Part shown: one piece after another, positions 36,263 through 47,843 of the stretch
How positions within the stretch are numbered: position 1 is the stretch's first letter
How the letters are laid out: every line of letters begins with the position of its first letter
Assembly (NCBI GenBank): GCA_030248065.1
Contig: JASAMV010007384.1
Coordinates: 1-64,000 of the forward strand
DNA length: 64,000 nt
Origin: Rhynchonema sp. JSB1_4
Lineage: Eukaryota; Nematoda; Chromadorea; Monhysterida; Xyalidae
Direction: 5' to 3'
Position numbers and translations under genes: made by a program
The notes under the pieces: generated by a model
Database searches by the model: none
The model's input: only the letters and a program-made list of their open reading frames with translations
What the model was told of the DNA's origin: nothing

Positions 36263-36599
36263 CCGTAAAAACCTAAATAGAAGGGGGCTCTACTAACTCA
36301 CTGACCCCATTTTGGGGGGCTCTATTCCGGGGGCCTCTATTAATTCACTGACCCGAACCTGAAAAATTGTTCCCAGAAATACCCCCAAAAACCCCTAAGA
36401 GGCGTATTATGTGCTCTGAACGAACAAGAAACGTGCATAACCTGTGCACCACTATCAAGCGTTGATACACTACTGTATAGGGGATGTTACTTAGGGGGGC
36501 TCTATTCCGGGGGGCTCTATTAATTCACTGACCCCTTTTTGGGGGGCTGTATTACGGGGGGCTCTATTCCGGGGGGGGGCTGTATTTAGGTTTTTACGG
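36263..36599. mobile_element. CCGTAAAAACC-type MITE, short copy
   Basis: Ends CCGTAAAAACCTAAATAGA and TGTATTTAGGTTTTTACGG, with TA on the left and TG on the right. It is a shortened version of the copy at 13761-14197, missing part of the middle block. Confidence 0.85.
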
Positions 36600-38274
36600 T
36601 GCACACCACTTGTTGAAAATACATTGTTTTCCATGAAAAGTATGCTGGCAGGCGGAAAAAAACCGGTTTTTTCCTGAAAAAAACCGAAAAACCGTTTTTT
36701 TTCCGAGACCCGAATACTTTTCCATTTATTTTACCGTGGGTATCTTTTCACTTTTTGATCGGAAAAATATCGGTACTTTATTCCAATTTTTCCAAAAAAT
36801 TGTAATGCAAAACTGATGAGTTTTTCGATTTCAGTGAAAAATTGGCTCGAGCACAAAAGTAACCGGCCCAAAATGGGCCAAAAAGCGTGTAAACCAAGTG
36901 TTTTCGACTGACTTCAACACTCTTCAAGAGCACTCTCGTCACTTCGAACAAATTTTGCACTGAAATTGTTATATTTTTCGAAATTACGTTCTTAAGTACT
37001 GGAAAAGTATTTGAAAAAAAACGTTTTTTTCACGAAAAATAAAAAACTGTTCTTTATGACAGTATAATGAAAAGGTCGTCAGATAGACAATACTGATCAC
37101 TTACTTGCCGAATCCGTCAGAAATGTTAGTATTTTTGACAAAAAAATCCCTACTTTTTCAGTAAAATAAGTCACTTCAGAAGCTTCGGGCCGGGGTGCCC
37201 GTCCCGGCACGAGCCAAAAGCCCAAAATCGCGGCCCGGCCCGGCCCGATTGCGACCTCTGGTCGGTAGTGTCGGTATGTAACTTTTTGACCTAATGTTTG
37301 TACCAAAGAGGCAAAATTTTACAAAAAAAATTCTTCCCTAAATGAAAAAGTTTGAAAGTTTTTGCTTTCAACCAAGGATCTTTGCTAGCGTGTCGTCTTT
37401 CAGTATACAACGAAATATATTAGAGATCAACACAAAGAATACAAAATTTCGGTCAATGCGTAACTTGCTCAGGAAAGAGACTTCTGACAGTTGAGAGGGC
37501 CTATGTTCATTTTTTTCGCTTGCAAATTACAATAGTCCAAGCAGCTTTAGAATATTCGCGCAGGATTTCGGAACAGTTGCCATAGCACACGTGCAAGAGC
37601 GGGTTTGATCGTCATACGGTATGCTCATTGTTCAAGCCCCTGAAATGCCAGCACAACGTGCCGTGCACCATACAAGACCAACCAACGTCGCGCCACAATT
37701 TGGTTATATTTTTTCAGTTTTCCAAAAAAATGGGCAAAATCTCAGAAATGCGCACTTTTTGTGTGAAGTAATTCTAAGACGTCTAATACCGCCATAAAGC
37801 TCAGTAATACGCAAAAAGTACAAATTTTTGCGCTAAAATTGCAAGTTTTCGACAAAAATCAGTTGGTTGGTTGGTTTGTTGCCACCTTTCGGTTGTCGTG
37901 GTCTCATTGTTGACTGAAGATGTCCGACAGATCTGCGCATTTGATCGGGTTACGCCACAGATCGATTGGGATACAAACGCCGAACCTGCCCGAGGTCTAC
38001 CTGCGTGTGCGGCCGTGCACACCAAATTCGGCGAATTATCTCCAACGTCCGGATGTCCACGTCCGTCGTACAGACTGGAGATGCCGACCGACAAAAATCA
38101 GTCGAAGTCTGTGTCGGCTGTCGCGAAAACTTGAACTGTCGGTGTCGGTGTTAGCGTGTTTTTTGTCGGTGTCGCGGCACTTTCCAAAAAAGCGTCGATG
38201 TCGGTGTCGGTGCACATGACCGTCGCCGATCCCTAAGCTGTTGTAGGGTAACTTACCCTACAGCAGGTAACCGG
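36600..38274. other. Repeat-derived spacer with 'cggtgtcggtg' words, no gene
   Basis: 36655-36710 holds repeated AAAACCG/CGGTTTT words. 37084-37200 is a third copy of a dispersed block (TGATCACTTACTTGC to CAGAAGCTTCGGGCC) also at 34762-34865 and inverted at 34011-34110. About 38105-38215 contains repeated GTCGGTGTCGG. An open frame around 37920-38219 is made of these words and is not a gene. Confidence 0.5.
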
Positions 38275-38716
38275 CAGTGTGGTGGCAGGCCAATCGACCC
38301 AAGATACCCTAGGGGGGGGGGAAGGTTTCGGACTTACTCGAGATACCCCCCAGAGGCTACCCAAGATACCCCTATGGTCCGTCAAAAGGCGAAAAAGGCC
38401 GTTTTTTGCATGCAATTTTACTGCAAAATTGGCCTAAAAATGGGTATTTTTTGACATTTTTGCCGAAAATTGGCCTAAAATGACCATTTTTGGGTGTTTG
38501 CGCGCGGAGCGCGCGATTTTTGGGGGTCCCGAGGTCGAAAAACACCTATTTTTGCCTTTGAAAACCATAAATCTACTTACTCGAGATACCCTTTGGGGTC
38601 GGCTCGAGATAGATACCCTTCCCCCCCCCCCAATCCCCCCCCTAAGGGTTGACTCGAGATAGATACCCCTTAGGGGGGGGGACGACCCCCCATCCCCCCC
38701 CCCAGCCACTACAGTG
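38275..38716. mobile_element. G-run MITE with 'gactcgagatagatacccc' phrase
   Basis: Left end CAGTGTGGTGGCAGGCC; right end CAGCCACTACAGTGG. The phrase ACTCGAGATA(GATA)CCCC is repeated on both halves. The centre has a TGCGCGCGGAGCGCGCGATT hairpin near 38500. Confidence 0.7.
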
Positions 38717-38921
38717 GTAACCGGTAACCCGGTCCCCCAACCCCCTCACTGCCGCTACCTGCCTTCTGCTTCTGCCCTGCCGTACTGTGGTTGAAGGTTG
38801 AAGACGAAGTTGATATTCATCTTATTCATCAAGCTTCTCTCTCGGTTTCAGGTGTGTGGGCTGGAAAACTGCCTGTCAAGTTAGGATTTGGTCGATTGTT
38901 CTGCCATAAACACCGGCAACT

Positions 38922-39964
38922 ATGCGTGTTTACCCCTGGTATCGTCTGTATCCACCCGCGCGCGCCTCTCGGGCCATCGAGCGTGTTGGTGTGTACTTGT
39001 GGAATCAATACATCGTCAAAATGGAGTTCGGACTGCTGCCGAAAGAATACAATTTCAAAGTACACGGCCCCTATGTGCCATATCGCTATTATGGAACATG
39101 TAAGTTTTATGTCATTCTTATTCCATTTCATTTGTTTTGGTTTTAAGACACTTTTATGCTCTCCCATCACCTCACTCCTTATGGAATTCGCCTCATGGTC
39201 CATGACCATGTGTTTAGCACAAAACAATGAAGTAACGTTTGTGTTGAATTGAACGTGAATAAGCCCATTTCAGAAGCCTTACATATATGAATACCAAAGT
39301 TTCATACCCTGCACAACAGATAAAATGTCAAATCGTGTCAATTTGTTCACTTCAGCTGATTTGTGCGATAATCTCATTCACCTTAACGTCACTATACAGA
39401 ATAGAGAAATATTCACATCTAGATAGTTACAACGCGTGAAAAATCGGGACATGAAGTCGTTCACTAAAAAAGAGAGATTCACTTGTACTATATGGAGGTT
39501 GGTAGAGAGCCAAGACCTTATAAATTTATTCACGCACCTGTTTTCAGTGGATACGGCCTTGGGTGACGTGAAATTGAAGGATCTGCCGGCCTGGATCGGT
39601 CGTCGCGACAAAAGTGTGACGTCGATGTTCCGCGCCATTTCCAGACGTTAGTCAACTGATCTTTTATTATTTCTAACAATGTTGTCATATTTTTTGGAAA
39701 AATTCTACGGATTTGCAGAATACAACTACTGGGAGTATCGTTTCAAGCGCGTCAAATACCACAACATGGTCTGGGTGTACCAACTGGTGGCTCTGAGCAT
39801 TTTCTCTCAGTGGGTACTCCGATTTGACACCTGGGGTACGACTAGAGCTGAGCATTCTTGTTTTTATTGCGAAATATTTTCAAGGTTCCATTTTTCTGTC
39901 CTAGAAAAAACATTGTTTACGCTTGATTTCAGAGAAAGAGCGACGCACACGGTACCACTGGTAA
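38922..39964 (+). CDS. Mitochondrial ATP synthase subunit f
   Basis: Small membrane subunit of the Fo sector of the inner-membrane ATP synthase (ATP5MF family). Exons 38922-39099, 39548-39646, 39719-39835, 39933-39964; phases close to 141 codons plus TAA. Recognised by EYNFKVHGPYVPYRYYG, by ALGDVKLKDLPAWIGRRDKS (the GDVKLGELPSWI motif of the family), a single membrane span (VYQLVALSIFSQWVL) and a C-terminus ending ERRTRYHW, as I recall for nematode homologues. The animal protein is about 90-150 residues. The first ATG gives an extra 33-residue N-terminus before MEFGLLPKEYN; translation could start at that internal Met instead. A TTTCAG acceptor at 38846-38851 suggests a 5' UTR intron or a trans-splice site. 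Confidence 0.88.
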
Positions 39965-40549
39965 TGATCAGGTCGAAAAGTATAAGAAAGAGTGATTGAG
40001 CTATGATTTGTTCGTGACTTTTAGCGATGTCGTATGTTTGCTCTCACTGACTTGTTTGTTGTGTACAGCAGACCTATAACTGTTGCTGAGTATCTTATTT
40101 TAGGTAGGTATTAAGCGATTACTGATTTTCGTCTTTTTACAAAACCCGAACCGACTGATAGTCAGCACAATTGTTGCTCATAAATATCATGTACATTTGA
40201 TTTCGCTTTGTAGGCTGTTCGTGCAATTTAGCCTGTCATCATCGGAATTTGTTTGCACGAGCACGACTTCTCATTTGTCAATTGAAGTAAAAAGGTAGTT
40301 CATGTTTTTCTCGATATTTCTGCAAATTTCCGTTCCGAAACTGCCGCTGTAGTAAGCATGAAAAGTTTTTTCCAACAACCGGCATAAAAGTTTAGCCTTG
40401 TTGTTCTTGGAGTCTTTGATCGATATTTCAAGTCGTATTGAACGACCAGCTTTATTTGAAGCCGTACTTCTTGCGTTGCATAAAAATTATATATGAGCAT
40501 GACAGTGCTTGTTTCCTGTCCAGCTTTCCAACCAAAGCAATTCTTCACA
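39965..40549. other. Spacer between ATP synthase f and NUP58
   Basis: No further exon is recognised. It should hold the 3' end of the ATP synthase gene (only an ATAAAT at about 40183, no AATAAA) and the NUP58 promoter. Confidence 0.4.
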
Positions 40550-43500
40550 ATGAGCTTGTTCAGCACGCCGAAAACGTCCGCGCCAGCGCTGCCGACATTG
40601 AACTTCGGTTGGTTCCTTTTTGTACCACCCGGTAGTTGATCTTTTACCAAGAAATAAATGTCCATTTTCTAGGTGTGCCATCAACCCAGCCAACGACCAC
40701 AAGCACAGCGCCATTCAGCGGTGGTTTCCAATTGCCTTCACTGCCAGCCAGCACAACAACTGTGGTTGCCAGCACAGCTGCGCCCGCGGTCACGACTGTG
40801 AATGCGGGGTTGGGTGGATTCAGCGCTACTGCGACTTCGGGCTCTGTTGATGCCAGTGGACAGGAAAAGTACTTTGTGATCCTGTTTTGATCGATATTTG
40901 TACCTAATAACAATGTTTTTTGCAGAACAGCAGTGAAACCGAAGGATGTTGATTTACCAGCCGAATTGAAAGCCGCACATGATGCGCTTGTGTGAGTTTA
41001 GATGGTTGCATTTTGGTATTTTCAGAAGCAGAAATACTCTGGTTTTGGAACTTGTAACGCTGGTCATAGTCTTGTTGTTTTTTTCAGTCAACATATAAAC
41101 GACAACAAAACGCATAGCGAACGAATGCGCTCGCTGTCGATGCGACATGTGACAAAATTGGACGATGAACTGAAAGTCAGCATCAGCACTTTATTATGCA
41201 TTGCACAATCTTTGAATATTATTCAGAATGCCTACTCCATCATTTGAAAATTTATTTCATTTACTTTCACGAATGTTTGCCAGACTCACGAGCGCACAGT
41301 GGCAAGCGTTGAGCTGCAACAACAACGCAATCAAGAAGCACAACAACGGCTGAGTGCAGATGCAAGGGCACACGCACGACAGGGCGAGACCATGCAGCGA
41401 TTGCACGATAGTTTGGGATATACGGACTCGGAAAATATCGAGTATGTCGTGGTCTTCACTGCGTTGTGTTGTTGCTTAATCCCGGTATTGTATGCAGTTG
41501 TGACGTTTAGGGTTAGAGGTCGGGGGGGTACCCGACACCCGACATCTGGAAGTACCCGACACCCGACATCTCAGAAAAAAAGCCGACACCCGACACCCGA
41601 CAGTTGCAAAAAAACCCGACACCCGACATCTAGTTTTTGAAAAAAACCCGACACCCGACATCTGTTTTTGGACCAAAAACAGGCAAATTTTTGCTTATTT
41701 GCATCATTTGTGCAATTTTTTGGCTCAAGTTACTGAATTCAAGTATTTTCACACGAAATAAACACCAAAATGTCACATTCTGCGTCATCGGAAACATTCG
41801 GTTCGAAGAAAATTTTCTCTCAAAATTCGTCTCTCAGCAAAACTGATGTTTTGAACCGTAAGTGTCGGGTGTCGGGTGTCGGGTTCCAAAAAACCCGACA
41901 CCCGACATCTGGGGGTACCCGACACCCGACACCTACACTTTTTTGGCACCCGACAGCCGACACCCGACATCTCTCTAACCCTAGTGACGTTGGGAAATCA
42001 AAAAGTGAGGATACCGGATACCCAAAATCCAAAATTTTCGGATACCGTATACCCAAAATGAAAAATCTCGGATACCAGGGGGGGTTGCTCCCTAAAATAA
42101 AAAATCTCGGATACCCAGGGGGGTTGTTCAAAAAAGTCAATTTTTTAAGAGGAAAATCGAGCAAAATCGGTGTTGAAAGCGCAAAAAACGGTCATTTTGG
42201 GGGTTATGCTTGCGCTAGCAAGCGATTTTGAGCATTTTGGAGATAAAAATGGGCGATTTTTACGGTTTTCGGAAAATTTTTAGGGTAGGATACCCTTGGA
42301 CAAAAAGTCAGGATACCGGATACCCCTGGGTGAAAAAATCAAGATACCGGATACTAGGGGGGGTAACCCCCCTTCCCCCCCCCCCCCAACGACACCACTG
42401 ATTGTATGTCTGTATGATAATTTGATATCGTTCGGGTGTTGCGTTGCAACTCTTCCCAACCACTGTGGCGATCTTGTTGGTATCAAACGTGGTGAAAAGG
42501 ACAGACCGTAAAGTCACAAAGAAAAATTCGAACAGATCACTATGTTTGACACCACCTCCTTGCCCCTAGTTGATTGAGCAACAGAACCCGGTATCGAAGT
42601 CCGGTCCTGCTCGGGCTCTGGCGGTTTTTCTGACTTATTTTTGGGCGGCACAATCTTTCAAGCTTTTCATTGCAGCACCGTGTACCTGCCGACATTAGTG
42701 TCACAACATGAACAAGCACTGCAACAATGTCGTGATGATTTGGCAATGTTGGAACGAATGATCACGGCACGCATTACACACGAACATGACCAGGTGCAGA
42801 CCGTGACCAGAGAAGGTTGGTCCATGGAATTGAAATATTGGTGCCGTGCATAAAAGAATGGTAAGTGTTTTTGTTATTTGGTTTACAAGGCGTAATAGTC
42901 AATTTCAGATTTGCTGGAACAACTAAAACGTATGGACCTGTATCTGAAGCAAATGTCATTGGTTACGGATGAGATACATGATGCCACTGAGGTACGCCAC
43001 TGTACATTAGTTGCAATTTCCCGAAAGAAAATATATTTATTGGAAAAATCCGTTTTTTGTCGATGTTTTTCCAGGCCAAAAATTTGGTCGCCTGCTTAAA
43101 TGGGGGCACATTTGGGCAAACGTGCTGGAGAAGCCGATCAAGTGGTGTTTTTGTACGATTTGAGAAACTGACTTCACGACTTTCCAAATTTTTTAAAGAA
43201 AATTTTGAAACTCCGAAAATTTCCAATATTTGTCCAGTGCCGGAAAAATATCGCTTAGTTATTTTGGCCTCTGGAAAAAAACGGTTTTTTCCACTTGTAC
43301 ATTTACTAGTATTATTTTCCAAGCACAGGAGACCAAGGCCCGTTTCATGCGCTACCGTCGTCTATTGCATGGCGCAACTGCATCCAATCCATTCGAAGCA
43401 CGTAAAAGTGACCGACCAACATCAAGCAAACCAACGGGTGCAATGACCGGACCAGACCCATTTGGAACACCGTCATTGGCTGCTTGGATGGCACTGGCTA

Positions 43501-44265
43501 GTACGGCTGCTGCTGCTGTCAAACCGCAAGGTACGAATTAGCAAGATGGATTAATGTGCGGGCAATCGATGGTGGCCGTTCTGAGATTTCTATTGTCGTT
43601 CTGAATATCTGTCACAACATTCTGTGTGCGATTGCAGTGGCCACCGGCCTGGGCACATTCGGCACACAGCCAACCACCACCGCAGGACTGTTCGGCTCGA
43701 CCACAACCCAACCATCGTTGTTTGGCAACACTACTCGTTGGTTGTTTGTTTGTTTAGCTATTGCTCATATTGAAAAAATAAAAGTTTGCATTTTGTCATT
43801 GGGCAGTATAAAGTATTATGTTTGTGTCAATATTCTGCGCGTGTTTGTTTGCAACGCAACGCCATCTGTATTTGTTCCATCAGATACTCCATTTTCGTTC
43901 AACCTGCCCAAATCGACCGCACCAGCTGTCAGCACCGCCCCAGCGTTCCGGCCGTTCAGTGCTGTCAGTCCTCTGCAGGCAACAACGTCGACCACAACAA
44001 CGCCATTGTTTGGTGGGTTCGGCGGTTGTTTGGAATGTCGGTATAACGTTCACATAACGTTCGGCTCCGGTGTTCTAATGTTGGTTGAGACAACTACAAT
44101 AATGAAACAAAGTTGCCTGTCTCCTCAGGTGCCAAAACATCAGTGCCAACAGCGCTGGCTGCCCCGATGCCCAAGTTCAGTAGTCCGTTCCAAAACCAAT
44201 CATCTGGCACTTTGTTTGGAGGTGCTGCTGCTAATGTGAACCCTGTGAAACCATTTGGCACTTAA
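40550..44265 (+). CDS. NUP58: Nucleoporin p58/p45 (central channel)
   Basis: FG nucleoporin of the NUP62-NUP58-NUP54 central channel complex. Exons: 40550-40607, 40673-40868, 40926-40991, 41088-41175, 41284-41441, 42676-42815, 42909-42991, 43329-43530, 43638-43736, 43884-44024, 44129-44265; phases close to 455 codons plus TAA. An FG/Thr-Ser-rich start (LNFG, GGFQLP, GLGGFSA) is followed by a coiled coil: DLPAELKAAHDALVQHINDN, KTHSERMRSLS, QHEQALQQCRDDLAMLER. Then comes the family's RYRRLLHG..NPFEARKS and TGPDPFGTPSLAAWMALA, and a C-terminal FG region (TFGTQ, GLFGS, SLFGN, PLFGGFGG, PFGT). Vertebrate NUP58 is about 600 residues, so the FG arms are shorter here. Intron 5 (1.23 kb) is swollen by two phrase-repeat elements. 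Confidence 0.93.
41517..41985. repeat. 'acccgacacccgacatct' phrase element in NUP58 intron 5
   Basis: CCGACACCCGACATCT words are repeated at both ends (41528-41665 direct; 41865-41975 in both orientations) around a unique AT-rich centre (about 41670-41860). The layout matches the 'cccgaaacccgaaa' element at 48300-48535. No target duplication is recognised. Confidence 0.7.
41995..42395. mobile_element. 'ggataccggatacccc' G-run element in NUP58 intron 5
   Basis: The phrase GGATACC(GGATA)CCC is repeated on both halves, ending in G- and C-runs (42357-42389). The centre has TTGCGCTAGCAAGCGATTTT near 42208, the position of the GCGCGC hairpin in the sibling elements. Confidence 0.65.
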
Positions 44266-44634
44266 CATTGTTATTGTCAATAATTTTGGAAACAATTTCA
44301 TAGTTAGTACTGTAATTCATGCTGACTTTTTTTGTGGTTTTACAATTTTCTTACCTAGTTGGTTGTTCTCCATTGTCCTACGCGCGCTGGTATATTTTGA
44401 TCTGCATGTTATTGTTATCTGTTATCTGACAATAATACGCTGCTATTTTTTGATCGATGATGATAAATAATTTTGGAACTATTGTTAGAGGAAGTTTGTT
44501 GCTTTGTTTGTCCGCGTTGTGGCGTTGGCGTTAGCCAAGAATATCTACATATAGCCAAAAGGTTGATAGAAATGTTGCCGTTGAAAAATTCTGATCAACT
44601 ATCGTTCGATTCAATTTCGGTTGTAAAAACAAAA

Positions 44635-47570
44635 ATGGGCAAATCGTCCAAAGACAAACGGGATGTTTATTATCGATTGGCCAAGGAGGAGGGTTGGCGT
44701 GCGCGCAGTGCCTTCAAGTTGTTGCAGATTAATGAAGAATTCAGCATTTTCAAAAGTTGGTTTTGGCCGCAGTACATTTCTTGGAGAAATACCGCAGATT
44801 TGTGTTCGGTGCACCAGCAGAACGCTGGAACGCAATTCCGCATTGAGCTACTTTAGTTCGCCCGAGAACATGTTTAGCGAACTTTTCCTCTCCGCTGTAG
44901 AACTTTCCTGTGGGTAAAAATTGCAGATGATGTTGGTGATTGCAGATGTGCACAAAGCAGTGGACTTGTGTGCAGCGCCGGGCAGCTGGAGTCAAGTGCT
45001 GTCCAAACGTCTGTACCCCGATGGTCAACCCGACCAAGACGGCGATGTCAAGATTGTGGCTGTTGACCTGCAAGTCATGGCACCATTGCCTGGTGTTACA
45101 CAGCTGCAGGTAAGTGCGTTATGATGGGGCTATGCGTTGCATTCGCACTGACGATGGTCCGGGACACCGCCCGTCGCAGAGTGGTGTTTTTTCTTCAAAC
45201 CCCTATAACATCACGAAACAAAACACCACAAAAAAACAAAAAACACAAATCCAATTTCCACTCCATCTGCGAGAGCAGGTCGGAGCGGGAAAACGCAGCA
45301 CGATTCATGTACCTAATGGATGATACTGCCTACGTGGCATCTGCCGACCGAAGTTGATGGGCAAGGTGCAATAATCGCAAACTAACGCGATTCAAGCATT
45401 TGGAAGTGCAAACTTTCTGGCCCACTGAAACTACTACGACCGAAGTTTGTGGATTTGAATGTTTTCCGTCACTGCGGCCATCTCGTTTGTTATGACATTG
45501 ACGATGTTCTGATGCACCAGCCGTGTGTGAAAATTGCGACACGGCAATCAAACAGCGCAGTTGATTCAATTGTGCCTTGGAACTGCTGCAGAAAAATTCA
45601 AATATTCTCCGTGACCAAATTTTCACTCTTGTAGGGGGACATCACAAAGAAAGAGACGGCCGGGCAGATCATTTCGTATTTTGATGGCGATCAGGCCGAC
45701 CTGGTTGTGTGTGATGGCGCTCCCGATGGTTGGCTGAATTCACTTCAAATCTAATTCGATAATCGTTTGATTGTTATGCAGCCTGCCCTTTTCATACTGA
45801 CGACTTGATGCGGATGCGAACCTGGCTCATTGATGGCTATGTTCAGAATATTGTTTGGTAGATACAGTAGATTGGACCCGAAGTATAAATTTGGGGACTG
45901 TCTGTGCGGAGGGTTTCGCATAAGGCTAAGCTGATGGTCTGCAACTCAAGTTCTGAAGCAAATTGCTATATCTTCTTGTATTGATATCATTCATATTGTG
46001 ACAATTATTCCATGCTGTTGTCAAACAAATTTCGTTTGCAGTCACCGGTCTGCACGCGTTGGACGAGTACGTTCAGGGCCAATTGCTATTAGCCGCACTC
46101 AACATCACAACTTTTGTGCTCAAACCGGGTGGCACTTTTGTGGCGAAGATCTTCCGCGGCAAAGACGTCACGCTGCTGTACGCCCAGTTGCAGATGTTCT
46201 TTGGTGACGTGGTGTGTGCCAAACCACGCAGCAGTCGACAGTCCAGTTGTGAATCGTTCGTGGTCAGTTGCGATTTCTGCCAGGTTGTGTCTGTCTTTCA
46301 GGAGGCCACATCTGTGCACACTAATTAGTCCTGTTGCTTTGCCACCACGGCACCTGGCCAGTAACTACTCGCATTTTGATGTCGACCAAGGCATGACATT
46401 GAAGGCGACCGCACTGCCCATCTTGTCTTGACCTTGAGCAACTCTCGAGTCACTTGCTCACCCATCTGCTGACCCACTCATGCACAGAGCGTTCAGGGAT
46501 GTCCTCGTACTTGCCAGATATTTACTATGATTGTGCGTGCTTATACGGAGGCAGAAACAGCAACTGCATGAGACGTCGATCGACTCCAAATTATAGCAGC
46601 TGTTTTTGTGATTAGCTATCAAACGCAGAACGTTGCTCCCATCTACGCAGGTGTGCCGAAACTACAGTCCGCCAGAGGGTTACACCCCGACCGTGGACAA
46701 CCCCATGTACGCACCAGATTATGACCAAGCGGTCAACGAGTTGGAAGGACCAAACAGGTCTGCGTTTGTTATGGTTTACAGTTGCGACAACGAGTGAGCG
46801 TTCGTTTACAGAAACATCCCACCAAACTGTGTAACATCGATCGATGTGCACTAGATTGCCTGGTCAAAAGCCGTAGAGGCACAATTGGCTGATTTTGCTC
46901 ACTCTGGCTTCATGAAAATTGTTCAGACTTCAGTTGATGTTTAACCTTTGTAACTGGATGTTTCAATCGCTAACACAGGATCCTGGTGCCCTTCGTTGCG
47001 TGTGGCGACTTGTCGGGTTGGGATTCGGACATGACTTACGATCTGGAACTACCGACATTCAGTGGCGCTAAATACGAATACCGACCACCTACTCAGCCAC
47101 CCATCCGGTTGGGATTGTTTTTTCGAATGTTGGAGCTTTACGAACAAACATCACGTGTTTGCTTTTGTCCGCGTGGTTGGATCCCATTGCTACTGCTGCG
47201 GAACATTTGTGCCACGTAACCCTCGCTGCAGAAACTGGAGCAATACAGCGAGATAGATTTTTCACGCGCTGGACAAACATTCTGAATTTGTGGCATGATT
47301 CACGTAAGTACATGCATATTTATGAAACATCACCCAACCTTCAGGCCTGCCTATGAGACTGTATGCGAACTGAAACGCAATCAACAGCTGACCAAAGCAA
47401 CACTGGATCAAACAGCATCATCGTCAGAAAGTGTGAAATCCGAAAAACCAAGTGAGAAAAAGAAGAAACAATCTGATAAAAACGCATCCGAACCAGATGT
47501 GATTGATCTAATCACTGAACTTGTGGATGACTTGGAAGGATGTTTCATGTTTGACGAACAACAATCTTGA
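44635..47570 (+). CDS. FTSJ1: tRNA (Trp/Phe) 2'-O-ribose methyltransferase, FTSJ1/Trm7
   Basis: SAM-dependent methyltransferase that 2'-O-methylates anticodon-loop riboses 32 and 34 of certain tRNAs. Exons: 44635-44755, 44946-45109, 45635-45728, 46042-46262, 46651-46757, 46979-47107, 47345-47570; phases close to 353 codons plus TGA. The start [20 protein letters not shown] is nearly that of the human protein. [11 protein letters not shown] holds the K of the K-D-K-E tetrad; [15 protein letters not shown] is the SAM-binding motif I; VCDGAPD carries the catalytic [11 protein letters not shown] the second K; SSCESFV the [16 protein letters not shown] and YRPPTQPPI are family C-terminal motifs. 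A Lys/Ser-rich linker and acidic end replace the human tail. It lies 369 bp downstream of NUP58 on the same strand, with its own introns. Confidence 0.97.
45137..45180 (+). repeat. Motif C hairpin copy in FTSJ1 intron 2
   Basis: GTTGCATTCGCACTGACGATG is followed by GACACCGCCCG. A weaker second copy (GACATTGACGATGTTCTGATGCACC, split here only in words) lies at about 45494 in the same intron. Confidence 0.5.
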
Positions 47571-47837
47571 TTGAATGTGATCTGTTCTTATTGATACTTT
47601 GTTACCATTTCTTGATGCCTTCCCTATTCTTTCGTGTTTGATATACTGGGGCTTCGAAGGAAAAATACATAAATGGAGAAAAGTGCCACAAATGAGATGA
47701 GATAGTTGAATCTTGCTTTTTGTTTGCATTTTCAAAACCTTCATCAGCGCGAGCGAGAACAAAAAGTCCTGTGATTTTGGCTGAAAAGTCCTGGAAACAT
47801 TCAAAACACCATTACATCCAGTTCGCACGTGTGAAGC

Positions 47838-47843
47838 AATAAA
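47838..47843 (+). terminator. Candidate polyadenylation signal AATAAA for FTSJ1
   Basis: First canonical hexamer after the FTSJ1 stop, 267 bp downstream. It is plausible but unproven. Confidence 0.4.
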
